From Microbacterium sp. MAH-37 (GTDB lineage Bacteria > Actinomycetota > Actinomycetes > Actinomycetales > Microbacteriaceae): a stretch of DNA of 64,000 nucleotides. Below, piece by piece: positions 36,113-45,473 of the stretch. The translations under genes were made by a program, and so were the position numbers. The notes beneath the pieces are model-generated. The model was not told the DNA's origin. It worked only from the letters and a program-made list of their open reading frames with translations, and made no database searches. The stretch spans positions 308,455 through 372,454 of the forward strand of contig NZ_WSEN01000002.1 in the NCBI RefSeq assembly GCF_009758255.1, given 5' to 3'. Each line of letters begins with the position of its first letter. Positions within the stretch are counted from its first letter, which is position 1.

Positions 36113-37858
36113 TCAGAGATCGAGCGGCTCGATGGGTTGCGTCTCCTCGAGCAGATGCTCCGGAGTCGCACTGGCCGGCGCCAGCGGCAGGGAGACGATG
36201 AACGTCGCGCCGCCGCCCGGCGTCTCCTCGACGCGCACCGCACCGTTCAGGGCCTCGACGATGGACGAGACGATCGCGAGGCCGAGCCCGGAGCCGCCGG
36301 TCTCTCGCGCGCGCGAGGTGTCGGCGCGCCAGAACCGCTGGAAGATCTGCTCCCTGATCTGCTGCGGAACACCCTCGCCGTGATCGGCGATCGCGATCGT
36401 GCCGATGCCGCGCAGCCTGTCGACGCCGACGATGATCTCGATCGGGCTGTCCTCGGGCGAGAAGCGCCGCGCGTTGCCGAGCAGGTTGGTCACCACCTGC
36501 CGCACCTTGTTCTCGTCGCCGAGCACGATCGGAGGCGTGCGCACGGGGATGTCGAGGGTCTCGTGGAAGTCGATCTGCGGCACCACCTCGCTGCGAGGGC
36601 GGCGGCGCAGCCGGGCTAGCGCCGCTCCGGTCAGCCCGCGTGCGCCGGGAGCGCGGGCCGCAGCATCCTTCGTCTTCGACGGCTTCTGCGCCTCCACCGC
36701 CGGTGCCGTCGGCGGCATCGGCGGCAGGACGGGTTCGACCGCCTGATCCAGCGTGGTGTCCACCACCGTCACCGTGCGTGCGGGAGCGGTCACCCGCATG
36801 TCGAGGGCCGCATCGCGGGCGATCGGGCGCAGGTCGAGCGGCACGACCTCGAGCGACCGTCCCGCGTCCTCGTCCAGCCGTGCGAGGGCGAGCAGGTCCT
36901 CGACCATCGCGCCCATGCGGATGGCCTCCTTCTCGATCCGCTCCATCGCACGCGCGGTGTCCTCGTCACCGCGGATGGCGCCCATCCGGTACAGCTCGGC
37001 GTAGCCGCGCACGCTGACCAGGGGCGTGCGCAGCTCATGGCTGGCGTCGCCGATGAAGCGCCGCATGTGCTGCACGGTGCGGTCGCGCTGCGCGATCGCG
37101 CCGTCCACGCGGTCGAGCATCGTGTTGATCGCGGCGTTCAGACGGCCGACCTCGGTGGTGGGCTCGAGATCGGTGAGGCGCTGGCTGAGGTCACCGGCGG
37201 CGATCGACATGGCGGTGGACTCCACCTGCCCGAGCCGCCGGAACGTGAGCGTGACCAGCCCTCTGGTGAGCAGCGCCGCGATGAGGATGGTGACCAGCGC
37301 GACGGTCGTGTACACGCCGAAGTACGTCGCGACGATCCGATCTGCCTCGTCCAGCGGCAGCGCGACGATCTGCACATAGGTCACCGACGCGCCGACCGCG
37401 ACCTGGGTCGCTGCGGCGGCGCTGAACGCACCGCCGTCCTCGCCGTGCAGCGGAATGACCTGATCAGCGCTCGACTGAGCCTCGGCCAGCGTGTAGGTCT
37501 CCGGGAAGATCGGGCGCTCGGCGCCGGGCTGACCGCCGGCCTCTGCGACCTTCTGCCCCGCGGTGTCGTAGAAGGCGGCGAAGTAGTCCGCCCGCGCGAC
37601 GGCGCCGTCGCGCGGCGTGAACACCGCCTGTCCCTGTTCGATGGTGACGACGAAGAACCGATCCGCCTGACTGGTCGAGACCAGTCCAGGCAGCTGTGCG
37701 TTGATGTTGCCGATCATCGCGTTGCGCAGGATCGGCACGGTGCCGATGCCGGCGACGAGCAGACCGAGCGCGAGCACCGCGACGGTGACGCCGGTGACCT
37801 TGGCGCGCAGGCTGATGCGCCGCCACCACGAGGTGACGGCATCGGACCTGTGCGCCAT
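36113..37858 (-). CDS. Sensor histidine kinase with large insertion before the ATPase domain
   Basis: A 581-residue kinase. Two membrane segments (about 18-42 and 185-210) enclose an extracytoplasmic sensor of about 140 residues; a HAMP domain follows, then DASHELRTP with the phospho-histidine, and HATPase motifs NLLGNARRF, DHGEGV and GSGLGLAIV. Between HisKA and HATPase there is about 90 extra residues, Pro-rich then very basic (PPMPPTAPAVEAQKPSKTK; ARLRRRPRS). It pairs with the response regulator 16 bp upstream and resembles TcrY/TrcS-type kinases. Signal unknown. Confidence 0.9.
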   Translation of the reverse strand: MAHRSDAVTSWWRRISLRAKVTGVTVAVLALGLLVAGIGTVPILRNAMIGNINAQLPGLVSTSQADRFFVVTIEQGQAVFTPRDGAVARADYFAAFYDTAGQKVAEAGGQPGAERPIFPETYTLAEAQSSADQVIPLHGEDGGAFSAAAATQVAVGASVTYVQIVALPLDEADRIVATYFGVYTTVALVTILIAALLTRGLVTLTFRRLGQVESTAMSIAAGDLSQRLTDLEPTTEVGRLNAAINTMLDRVDGAIAQRDRTVQHMRRFIGDASHELRTPLVSVRGYAELYRMGAIRGDEDTARAMERIEKEAIRMGAMVEDLLALARLDEDAGRSLEVVPLDLRPIARDAALDMRVTAPARTVTVVDTTLDQAVEPVLPPMPPTAPAVEAQKPSKTKDAAARAPGARGLTGAALARLRRRPRSEVVPQIDFHETLDIPVRTPPIVLGDENKVRQVVTNLLGNARRFSPEDSPIEIIVGVDRLRGIGTIAIADHGEGVPQQIREQIFQRFWRADTSRARETGGSGLGLAIVSSIVEALNGAVRVEETPGGGATFIVSLPLAPASATPEHLLEETQPIEPLDL

Positions 37859-37874
37859 GACGTTCTCCGGGGCG

Positions 37875-38567
37875 TCAGACGGTCTTGCCGACCTTGAGCA
37901 TGTAGCCGAAGCCGCGCTTGGTCTGGATCAGCGACTCCTCGGTGTGCGGGTCGATCTTGCGGCGCAGGTACGAGATGTAGCTCTCGACGATCCCGGCGTC
38001 CCCGTTGAAGTCGTACTCCCAGACGTGGTCGAGGATCTGCGCCTTCGACAGCACGCGGTTGGGGTTGAGCATGAGGTACTTCAGGAGCTTGAACTCGGTG
38101 GGGCTGAGCTCGATCGGCTCCTTGCCCACGAACACGTCGTGCGTGTCCTGATCCATCGACAGCTCGCCGGCGCGGATGATCGACTCCTCGTCGGCCTGCA
38201 TCGTGCGTCGCAGGATGGCCTGTGCGCGCGCCACGATCTCGTCCAGGCTGAAGGGCTTGGTGACGTAGTCGTCGCCGCCGGCGTTCAGGCCCTCGATCTT
38301 GTCCTGCGTGTCGTCCTTCGCCGTGAGGAACAGGATCGGCGCGGTGAAACCGGCACCGCGCAGGCGCTTGGTGACGCTGAAGCCGTTCATGTCGGGCAGC
38401 ATCACGTCGAGGATGATGAGATCCGGCTCCTCTTCGAGGACCGCGGAGATGGTGGCCGCCCCGTTGGCGACGGTCTTCACCTGGAATCCGGCGAAGCTGA
38501 GACCCGTGGAGAGCAGGTCGCGGATGTTCGGCTCGTCGTCGACGACCAGGATGCGCGCATCAGTCAT
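37875..38567 (-). CDS. OmpR-family response regulator (TrcR/TcrX-like)
   Basis: A 230-residue regulator: VVDDEPNI acidic pocket, phospho-Asp in LIILDVMLPDMNG, FLTAKD and VTKPFS, then a winged helix (LSPTEFKLLKYLMLNPNRVL, SYISYLRRKIDP). First gene of the two-component operon. CATAAT lies six bases before the ATG (38565-38567), giving a leaderless start. Confidence 0.92.
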   Translation of the reverse strand: MTDARILVVDDEPNIRDLLSTGLSFAGFQVKTVANGAATISAVLEEEPDLIILDVMLPDMNGFSVTKRLRGAGFTAPILFLTAKDDTQDKIEGLNAGGDDYVTKPFSLDEIVARAQAILRRTMQADEESIIRAGELSMDQDTHDVFVGKEPIELSPTEFKLLKYLMLNPNRVLSKAQILDHVWEYDFNGDAGIVESYISYLRRKIDPHTEESLIQTKRGFGYMLKVGKTV

Positions 38568-38644
38568 GCCCCCATTATGGTGACTCGACCGGTGCGGTGT
38601 CTGATTGTCTCCGGATCGGCGGCGATGACCCGGTGAAGTCGTGG

Positions 38645-39196
38645 TCACCGCGGTGGCAGCGAGGCGCGCACCACGAGCTCGACGGCGGGGCGGATCGGCG
38701 CGTCGGGCGCGACGGTGAGGCGGTTCACGATGATGCCGGCACTCGTGGCCAGAAGCGCTCGAGCGGCGAGTGCGGGATCGCGTGCTCCGAGCAGCGCGAG
38801 GCGGTCGCGGGTCCAGTTCTCGAACATCGATCGCTGATCGCGCATCGAGGGTCGCGCTCCCGGCGCGTTCGCCGTCTCGAAGAACAGCGCGTACCGTGCC
38901 CGCGTGCGTGCCGCCTCCCGTCCGGTGACGTCCTCGAGCACCCGGGTCAGCACATCGATGAGCTCGTCGGGAGTCTGCACGGGGTCCATGGCGGCGGTGA
39001 GGTCGGCGCGCTCGCGTTCCGCGATCCACACCAGGACGCCGGCGATGAGCGCGTCGCGGGTGCGGAACCAGTTCGATGTGGACCCCTTCGGCAGGCCGGC
39101 GGCTGCGTCGACGCGCCCATGGGTGAGTGCGCGCACGCCCTCCTCTCCGACGAGGAGGACGGCCGCCTCGAGGGCGCGTTCGCGGGTCGTGGCCAT
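38645..39196 (-). CDS. TetR-family repressor
   Basis: 183 residues. N-terminal HTH with VRALTHGRVDAAAGLPKGSTSNWF, the TetR pattern; C-terminal ligand domain not matched to a known class. It is divergent from a membrane protein gene and a monooxygenase gene, with two ACTATG dyads between, so it probably represses both directions. Confidence 0.88.
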   Translation of the reverse strand: MATTRERALEAAVLLVGEEGVRALTHGRVDAAAGLPKGSTSNWFRTRDALIAGVLVWIAERERADLTAAMDPVQTPDELIDVLTRVLEDVTGREAARTRARYALFFETANAPGARPSMRDQRSMFENWTRDRLALLGARDPALAARALLATSAGIIVNRLTVAPDAPIRPAVELVVRASLPPR

Positions 39197-39210
39197 CCGG
39201 CGAGCATAAC

Positions 39211-39224
39211 ACTATGTTCATAGT
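39211..39224. promoter_or_regulatory. TetR operator 1
   Basis: ACTATG-TT-CATAGT, a perfect 14-bp dyad 15 bp upstream of the tetR ATG. Confidence 0.7.
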
Positions 39225-39233
39225 AGCCAGGGC

Positions 39234-39247
39234 ACTATGAACGTAGT
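39234..39247. promoter_or_regulatory. TetR operator 2, abutting the -10 of the divergent gene
   Basis: ACTATG-AA-CGTAGT, one mismatch from the first dyad; centres are 23 bp apart. Its last base begins TACAGT (39247-39252), the -10 six bases before the divergent ATG, so repressor binding would block polymerase. Confidence 0.7.
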
Positions 39248-39258
39248 ACAGTGTGCGC

Positions 39259-39678
39259 ATGGGATACATGGTGCTCGCAGCCTGGGCCGTGCAGGCCGCG
39301 GTGGGGGTGTCGCTGCTGGTCTCGTGGGCGCGGCACGCGAAGGGATGCAACCGGGGGCTCGTGCTGACGCACGCCTCGGCGATGGTCGCCTTCGCAGCGG
39401 TGTGGATCGTCTTCATCGTCACGGGTGAAGCGGTATGGGCATGGGCGGGTTTCGGAGTGCTCGCCGCGTTCATCGGGTTCGGCGACGCGACGATGGTGCG
39501 CCGGTCGAGGGCAGTGCTCGGCGAGTCGAACCCCGGGCTGCGGGACTACGGTCCGGCCATCGGCGTGGCACTCTCCGGCCGCCTCGGCGGGCGCACCAGA
39601 TTCCATGCGCTCTTCTCGGCACTGGTCTTCTTCCCGTGCCTCGCCGTGTGCATCATCGCCACGATTGCGGCCTGGTAG
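39259..39678 (+). CDS. Four-span membrane protein in the TetR-controlled unit
   Basis: 139 residues with about four hydrophobic segments; I do not recognise the family. The ATG at 39259 follows TACAGT by six bases, preferred over a GTG at 39253 that would touch the -10. The FAD monooxygenase gene starts 33 bp downstream. Confidence 0.75.
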   Translation: MGYMVLAAWAVQAAVGVSLLVSWARHAKGCNRGLVLTHASAMVAFAAVWIVFIVTGEAVWAWAGFGVLAAFIGFGDATMVRRSRAVLGESNPGLRDYGPAIGVALSGRLGGRTRFHALFSALVFFPCLAVCIIATIAAW

Positions 39679-39711
39679 CGCCGCAACGGACAGGAGAAGG
39701 TGGAGGGCATC

Positions 39712-40902
39712 ATGTCTGAGCGTCGCGCGATCGTGATCGGGGCAGGGCTGGGCGGGCTCGCGGCGGCGGCCGCGCTGCGTCGCCGAGGCTGGGCCGTGCA
39801 CATGTACGAGAAGGGTCCCTGGCCAGGTCCCGCGGGTTCGGGACTGGCGATGATGCCGAACGCGCTGCGGGCGCTGGACGCGTTCGGCGTGGGCGACACC
39901 GTGCGGGGCCTCGCAGCGATCCAGGGCGACGGCGGTCTGCGCCGCGCAGACGGGCGCTACCTGGCGCGGACCAGCGCCGCGGCCGTGCAGGCACGGTTCG
40001 GCGATCCGATGGTGGTGCTGGAGCGCGCTCGTCTCGCGGCCATCCTGCGCGACGCCGCCGCCGACGTCCCGCTGCACTCCGGAGCGCCGGCCGTCGTGGT
40101 CGACGCCGGTGACGCAGAGCGTGCGGCCGTCGTCCGGACCTCGGAGGGCGATGAAGACGCCGAACTGATCGTGGCCGCGGACGGGGTGCACTCCGCTGCC
40201 CGAGCGGAGCTGTTCCCCGAGCACCCGGGTCTGCGGCAGACCGGATGGACCGCGTGGCGGTTCATCGTCGCCGCGTCCGCGGCCGTGCAGACCGGGGAGA
40301 CGTGGGGCGGCGCGGGAGTGGTGGGACTGGTGCCGCTGGCCGACGACCGCACCTACTTCTACGCCGCCGCCGTCGCCCCGGTCGGCCAGCGAGCCGCGGA
40401 CGACGAACGCGCTGAGCTGCTGCGACGCTTCGGAGACTGGCACGCGCCGATCCGGCAGCTGATCGAGTCGTCGGTGCCCGACGCCGTGCTGCGCGGCGAC
40501 ATCGCCGAACTGGCCGCACCGCTGCCCGCGCTGCACCGTGGCAGGGTCGCGCTGCTCGGGGACGCCGCGCATCCGATGGCTCCGTTCCTCGGGCAGGGAG
40601 CCTGCCAGGCGATCGAAGACGCGGTCGTGCTCGCCCATGCACTGGACGGACCGGACGGACTGGTCGGCTACACCGCCGCACGACGCGGCCGTACCGCCGA
40701 CGTCGTGCGGCGCTCCCACCGGATGGGGGCCCTGGCGCTGCTGCGCAGTCCGGTCGCCAGGACGCTGCGAGACACGTTTCTCCGGACGGTGGGCAGCCTC
40801 TCGTCCGACACGGCGATCCGCGAGCTGATCCCGGTCGTCGACTGGCGTCCGCCGATGGCCGACGGGGCGGTGGTCAGCGGAGTCCAGCCGGATCCGCGAT
40901 GA
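39712..40902 (+). CDS. FAD-dependent monooxygenase
   Basis: A 396-residue flavoprotein hydroxylase. GAGLGGLAAAAALRRRG binds the FAD ADP part; VAADGVHSAAR holds the DG motif and RVALLGDAAHPMAPFLGQGA the second FAD motif (GD). Relatives oxidise aromatic or polyketide-like compounds and often modify xenobiotics. A GGAGAAGG site precedes the ATG. With the TetR repressor it looks like an inducible detoxification unit; substrate unknown. Confidence 0.88.
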   Translation: MSERRAIVIGAGLGGLAAAAALRRRGWAVHMYEKGPWPGPAGSGLAMMPNALRALDAFGVGDTVRGLAAIQGDGGLRRADGRYLARTSAAAVQARFGDPMVVLERARLAAILRDAAADVPLHSGAPAVVVDAGDAERAAVVRTSEGDEDAELIVAADGVHSAARAELFPEHPGLRQTGWTAWRFIVAASAAVQTGETWGGAGVVGLVPLADDRTYFYAAAVAPVGQRAADDERAELLRRFGDWHAPIRQLIESSVPDAVLRGDIAELAAPLPALHRGRVALLGDAAHPMAPFLGQGACQAIEDAVVLAHALDGPDGLVGYTAARRGRTADVVRRSHRMGALALLRSPVARTLRDTFLRTVGSLSSDTAIRELIPVVDWRPPMADGAVVSGVQPDPR

Positions 40903-40909
40903 TCGAAGG

Positions 40910-41953
40910 ATGCTTCCCTCGGACGACACCGCTCCCGGGCCCGCCGCGCCGACGCCGTTCCCGCCTCCGCCTCCACCTGCTCCGCAGGATCCCGCAGCGC
41001 CGCGGTTCCTGCCGGTTCCCGAGATCGTGGAGAACGTCGAATACCATCGCCTGAACCTGGCACGTGGCAGACGCCCGCGCTGGTGGCGCCCTCTGCTGGT
41101 CGCACTTCTCGGGCTGGCGCTGTACATCGGCATGATCATCGTGCTGGTGGTCCCCTTCGCCTTCGCGGCCGCGTTCGTCCCCGAAGTCATGCAGGTGATC
41201 TCCCGCGTCGCCGGCAGCGGAGGCATGGACATGACCGACCCCGCGACCTTCGTGGTCGCGATGCTGTCGATCATCCTGCTGCTGCCTGCGCTGCTGATCG
41301 CCTCGCGCGTGATCGCCGGGCGCGGCCTCGGCCTGCTCTCGTCGGTGACCGGGCGGCTGCGCTGGGGATGGATGCTGCGCTGCCTCGGCCTCGCCGCGGC
41401 GGTCTTCGCGCTGCAGACCGCCATCTCGATGACGATCGCGCTGCTGCAGGGTGAGGATCTCATCGTCACGGGCGCAGCTCCGCAGCCGTGGCCGATGCTG
41501 CTGCTGGTGATCCTGCTGGTGCCGCTGCAGTCGGCCACCGAGGAGTACGTGTTCCGTGGCTTCCTCATGCAGACCATCGGCTCCTGGCTGAAGCATCCGG
41601 CGTTCGCGATCCTGCTGCCCCTGCCTCTGTTCGTCTTCGGGCACCTCTACGACGTCTGGGGACTGCTCAGCGTCGCCGCGTTCGCGCTCGCAGCCGGGTG
41701 GTTGACCTGGCGCACCGGCGGCCTCGAGGCCGGCATCGCCCTGCACGTCGTCAACAACGTCAGCATCTTCGTGCTGGCCTCGTTCGGTCTCGCCGACGCG
41801 AATTCGTCCGGCGGAGGCCCGCTCGACCTGCTCGTCTCGGTGCTCGTGCTGGCCGTCACGGTCGGGGTGCTCGAGTGGATGCAGCGGCGCACCTCGATCG
41901 CGCGCACCCGTACCCTGCGCTGGCACGCGCCGGTGGTGCCGCCGCAGGGGTAG
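40910..41953 (+). CDS. CPBP-family intramembrane glutamic endopeptidase
   Basis: A 347-residue membrane protein with a Pro-rich cytosolic N-terminus and about eight membrane segments. Active-site motifs: EEYVFRG (EExxxR), FVFGHLYD and HVVNN. The family includes CAAX prenyl proteases and bacteriocin-immunity proteins; target unknown. Confidence 0.88.
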   Translation: MLPSDDTAPGPAAPTPFPPPPPPAPQDPAAPRFLPVPEIVENVEYHRLNLARGRRPRWWRPLLVALLGLALYIGMIIVLVVPFAFAAAFVPEVMQVISRVAGSGGMDMTDPATFVVAMLSIILLLPALLIASRVIAGRGLGLLSSVTGRLRWGWMLRCLGLAAAVFALQTAISMTIALLQGEDLIVTGAAPQPWPMLLLVILLVPLQSATEEYVFRGFLMQTIGSWLKHPAFAILLPLPLFVFGHLYDVWGLLSVAAFALAAGWLTWRTGGLEAGIALHVVNNVSIFVLASFGLADANSSGGGPLDLLVSVLVLAVTVGVLEWMQRRTSIARTRTLRWHAPVVPPQG

Positions 41954-41963
41954 CATCCGGAGC

Positions 41964-42101
41964 ATGGGCGAGGACGAGTACGGCGGGGACGCCGCCTGCT
42001 GGCTCGCGCAGGTGTGCCCGGAGTGCGGAGCCCTGCTCGACGACCTCGCCGCGCCCTGTTGGCGCTGCGGTCTCAAGCCGGGCGAGGAGCCCCGCGCCTA
42101 G
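41964..42101 (+). CDS. 45-residue zinc-ribbon microprotein
   Basis: A short frame starting MGEDEYGG with two metal pairs, VCPECG and CWRCG, and ending GEEPRA. TAGCAT seven bases before the ATG gives a leaderless start. Its stop overlaps the convergent XPB gene by 4 nt. Paired cysteines and a proper promoter support a real gene; function unknown. Confidence 0.7.
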   Translation: MGEDEYGGDAACWLAQVCPECGALLDDLAAPCWRCGLKPGEEPRA

Positions 42102-43741
42102 GCGGCCTGCAGGTCGGTGGCGTCCATGATCGTGTAGCTGTAGCCCTGCTCCGCGAGGAACCGCTGACGGTTCTGCGCGTAGTCCTGGTCGACCGTGTCG
42201 CGCGCGACCAGCGTGTAGAAGCTCGCGGTGTGATCGGTCTGCTTGGGACGCAGCAGGCGGCCGAGGCGCTGGGCCTCCTCCTGGCGGGATCCGAACGACC
42301 CGGACACCTGGATCGCGACCGAGGCCTCCGGCAGGTCGACCGAGAAGTTCGCGACCTTCGAGACCACGAGCACCTTGATCTCGCCGGTGCGGAACTGCTG
42401 GTAGAGCACTTCGCGCTCGTCCACCGGGGTCGCACCCGTGATCTGCGGGGCGCCGAGGGCATCGGCCAGCACGTCCAGCTGGTCGAGGTACTGGCCGATC
42501 ACGAGCACCTGCTCGTCAGGGTGCTTCGCGATGAGTTCCTTCACGGCGCGGATCTTCGCCGGAGCGGATGCCGCCAGGCGATAACGCTCATCGTCGGTGG
42601 CCGCCGCGTACTCCAGCCGGTCGCCCGGCGGAAGGTCGACGCGCACCTCGTAGCAGGCTGCGGGGGAGATGAAGCCCCGCGCCTCGATCTGCTTCCAGGG
42701 GGCGTCGAACCGCTTCGGGCCGATCAGGCTGAACACATCGCCCTCGCGGCCGTCCTCGCGCACCAGCGTGGCGGTCAGCCCGATGCGGCGGCGGGCCTGC
42801 AGATCGGCGGTGAGCTTGAAGACCGGCGCGGGCAGCAGGTGCACCTCGTCGTAGACGATGAGCCCCCAGTCCAGCGCATCCAGCAGGGCGAGGTGTGCGT
42901 ACTGGCCCTTCCGCTTCGCGGTGAGGATCTGGTACGTCGCGATCGTGACCGGCTTGACCTCCTTGGCCTGGCCGGAGTACTCGCCGATCTCCTCAGGAGT
43001 GAGCGAGGTGCGCTTGAGCAGCTCGTCGCGCCACTGCCTGGCCGAGACCGTGTTGGTCACCAGGATGAGGGTCGTGGTCTTGGTCGCGGCCATCGCGCCC
43101 GCGCCGACGATGGTCTTGCCTGCGCCACAGGGCAGCACGACCACGCCCGAGCCGTCCTTCGAGAACGCGTCGACGGCCTCGTGCTGGTACGGCCGCATGG
43201 TCCAGCCGTCCTCGTCGAGGGCGATCTCGTGCGGGGTGCCCGGCGTGTATCCGGCGAGGTCCTCCGCAGGCCAGCCGATCTTCAGCAGCTCCTGCTTGAT
43301 CTGGCCGCGCGCCCACGCGTCCACGACGAACGTGTCGGGGGAGGGATGGCCGATCAGCAGCGGCTGGATGCGCTTGTTGCCCGCCACCTGCGTCAGCACG
43401 GCGGGGTCGGTGGAGCGCAGGATGAGGGCGCCCTCGTCGTCGCGCTCGATGACCAGGCGGCCGTACCGGTTCACGGTCTCGCGCAGGTCGACCGCCACGG
43501 ACGGCGGCACGGGGAAGCGCGACCAGCGGTCGAGCGTCTCGATCATGTCCTCGGCGGAGTGCCCCGCCGCGCGGGCGTTCCACAGACCCAGCCGGGTGAT
43601 CCGGTAGGTGTGGATGTGCTCGGGCGCCCGCTCCAGCTCGGCGAAGATCGCGAGCTCGTGCCGGGCGGCCTCGGCGTCTGGGTGCGCGACCTCCAACAGC
43701 ACGGTGCGGTCGCTTTGGACGATGAGAGGGCCGTCAGACAT
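42098..43741 (-). CDS. XPB-type DNA repair helicase
   Basis: A 547-residue superfamily 2 helicase. Walker A LPCGAGKT, DEVH box in IVYDEVHLL, LTATLVREDGR with the RED motif of XPB, and motif VI QRLGRLLRPK. Bacterial XPB acts with a Bax1- or Helicase_C_3-type partner in DNA unwinding. The partner gene lies 25 bp upstream in the same direction. Confidence 0.95.
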   Translation of the reverse strand: MSDGPLIVQSDRTVLLEVAHPDAEAARHELAIFAELERAPEHIHTYRITRLGLWNARAAGHSAEDMIETLDRWSRFPVPPSVAVDLRETVNRYGRLVIERDDEGALILRSTDPAVLTQVAGNKRIQPLLIGHPSPDTFVVDAWARGQIKQELLKIGWPAEDLAGYTPGTPHEIALDEDGWTMRPYQHEAVDAFSKDGSGVVVLPCGAGKTIVGAGAMAATKTTTLILVTNTVSARQWRDELLKRTSLTPEEIGEYSGQAKEVKPVTIATYQILTAKRKGQYAHLALLDALDWGLIVYDEVHLLPAPVFKLTADLQARRRIGLTATLVREDGREGDVFSLIGPKRFDAPWKQIEARGFISPAACYEVRVDLPPGDRLEYAAATDDERYRLAASAPAKIRAVKELIAKHPDEQVLVIGQYLDQLDVLADALGAPQITGATPVDEREVLYQQFRTGEIKVLVVSKVANFSVDLPEASVAIQVSGSFGSRQEEAQRLGRLLRPKQTDHTASFYTLVARDTVDQDYAQNRQRFLAEQGYSYTIMDATDLQAA

Positions 43742-43766
43742 AGCTGTCCAGTCTACCTGCCGGTCG

Positions 43767-45461
43767 TCAGCCGGGCGTCGGCAGGTCGGCGAGGCGTACC
43801 GCGCGGATGCTGCGCACCGGCAGCGTCCGCTCCACGTCGGCGCCGCGGTCCAGCCCGCGCAGGCGGCCGCCGCCGAGCCCGGTGGCCTCCAGGACGAGCT
43901 CTCGGGTCGAGCCGTCCGGCATCCCGACGTCGACGATCAGCAGCGCCTTGGCGCGCACCGCTGCTTCGAGCTCGCGGTCCAGCCAGGCGGCATCCGCGTC
44001 CGGTCCCTGCCGCGCGCGCAGCCGCGCGATCAGCTCGTCGTAGGACGGGACGGCGACAGGCGTCTGCTCGACGGGCGGCGTGCGGCGCATCGAGACCGCA
44101 CTGCCCGTGTCGTCGACGAGGGTCGCGGGATAGCGGGCATCCACCATCGCCCAGTACACGGTCTCGGCGCTGACGCGCGAGACGAGCATGCCGTCCTCTG
44201 CGGTGAGTCCCAGCGGACGCAGCCCGCGGTCGATGCCGATCGCCTGGACCAGGTGCGGGTCGCTGCTGGTGACGACCGTGCCGGCATCCGATGCCCAGAC
44301 CCGCACGAGGCCGTGCCGCTGTGCGGTCTGGCTGACCAGGTAGGACAGCGGCTGGGGGAGGCCGGTGAGCGAGAGCGTGGTGAGGAACTCGAGTACGGAT
44401 GCCTCGGTCTCGCCTTCGATCAGGGCGCGGTCGATCGACTCCGCGGTGAACCGGTACGACGAGGACTGCGCGGAGTCGCGCTCGGCCATGCCTCGCAGCC
44501 GCACCTCGAGACCCGGCTGGAGGGGACCAGGAGCGATCGCGGTCAGGTCGTTCTGCAGGAAGACCTTGTCGACCTCGGCGGGCACAAGAAGCTCGAGCGA
44601 GGCGGTGTCGACGGGGTCGCCGTGACGCAGTGGTGTCGCCCAGGCCGGTTCGGTGCCTTCCGCCGTCATGAGGCCGAGCAGGTGCGCCCTGCGTCGCAGC
44701 CCGGCCTCACGGTCCGGCCAGGTCGGATCCCATGGGTAGGCGTGCGCCCAGGAGGACGGCGGCAGCCACCCGTCGCCGTCGCGGAGCCCGCCGGGGAGCG
44801 CACGACGGAACGCCGCGGCCAGCCGGGACCAGCGGTAGGCGAAGGGCAGTCCGAGCCAGGCATCCGACTCCGTCGTGACCTGCACCCGACGCGCACTCGA
44901 GCGCAGCAGCCCGGCATCCTCCGCGATCGTGCGCAGCTCGTCGGCGTCCTGCTCGATGCCCGCCTCCGCGAGGCGCTTCTTCTCGCCGGCCGCGAGGGCC
45001 CTCGTCGCGAGCAGACCCAGCGGCGCCTCGCGCGCCACCAGGAGCATGTCGGCGACCCGGGACGCGGTGGTGAATGCGCGTTCCGCGACCGGCGCCGAGT
45101 CCTGCACGGATGCGGGAGACGGGGGCTGCACATCCACGGCGTCGGGCAACCGGCGCCCCGCGACCTGCTCGGCGACGGGGACCGGGACGGAGCCGGACGG
45201 GTCCTGCAGGGCGAGCGCGGTCAGGCGCGGCACCGGTTGTGGGTGTCCGTCGGCGGCGCGCTGCAGCGCCGCGGCATCCGCCAGCGGGAGCGCGATCAGC
45301 GCGCGCTCGATCGACGCCGGCTCGAGCAGCGCCTCCGCTGCGTCGAAGAAGTCCTGCCACGGCGCGTCCGTCTTGACGCCGCGAGCCAGGAACAGCGCGG
45401 TGAGCTCGTCATCGCTCGCCGCAGCCAGCCTGACGGCGAGCGGACGCGCGTGGGTGCTCAT
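43767..45461 (-). CDS. Helicase_C_3 (XPB/Ssl2-like N-terminal) protein, XPB partner
   Basis: A 564-residue protein without Walker motifs. VDKVFLQNDLTAIAPGPLQP is the recognisable core of the helicase conserved C-terminal domain family found beside XPB in actinobacteria; the last 130 residues (LDRELEAAVRAKALLIVDVG) look WYL-like. Role in repair is inferred from the constant pairing. Confidence 0.85.
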   Translation of the reverse strand: MSTHARPLAVRLAAASDDELTALFLARGVKTDAPWQDFFDAAEALLEPASIERALIALPLADAAALQRAADGHPQPVPRLTALALQDPSGSVPVPVAEQVAGRRLPDAVDVQPPSPASVQDSAPVAERAFTTASRVADMLLVAREAPLGLLATRALAAGEKKRLAEAGIEQDADELRTIAEDAGLLRSSARRVQVTTESDAWLGLPFAYRWSRLAAAFRRALPGGLRDGDGWLPPSSWAHAYPWDPTWPDREAGLRRRAHLLGLMTAEGTEPAWATPLRHGDPVDTASLELLVPAEVDKVFLQNDLTAIAPGPLQPGLEVRLRGMAERDSAQSSSYRFTAESIDRALIEGETEASVLEFLTTLSLTGLPQPLSYLVSQTAQRHGLVRVWASDAGTVVTSSDPHLVQAIGIDRGLRPLGLTAEDGMLVSRVSAETVYWAMVDARYPATLVDDTGSAVSMRRTPPVEQTPVAVPSYDELIARLRARQGPDADAAWLDRELEAAVRAKALLIVDVGMPDGSTRELVLEATGLGGGRLRGLDRGADVERTLPVRSIRAVRLADLPTPG

Positions 45462-45473
45462 GATCGAGGCGTC

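Noticed and set aside
39235..41577. 780-residue minus-strand frame under the monooxygenase and CPBP genes
   Set aside because: No domain; the plus-strand genes show clear FAD and protease motifs.
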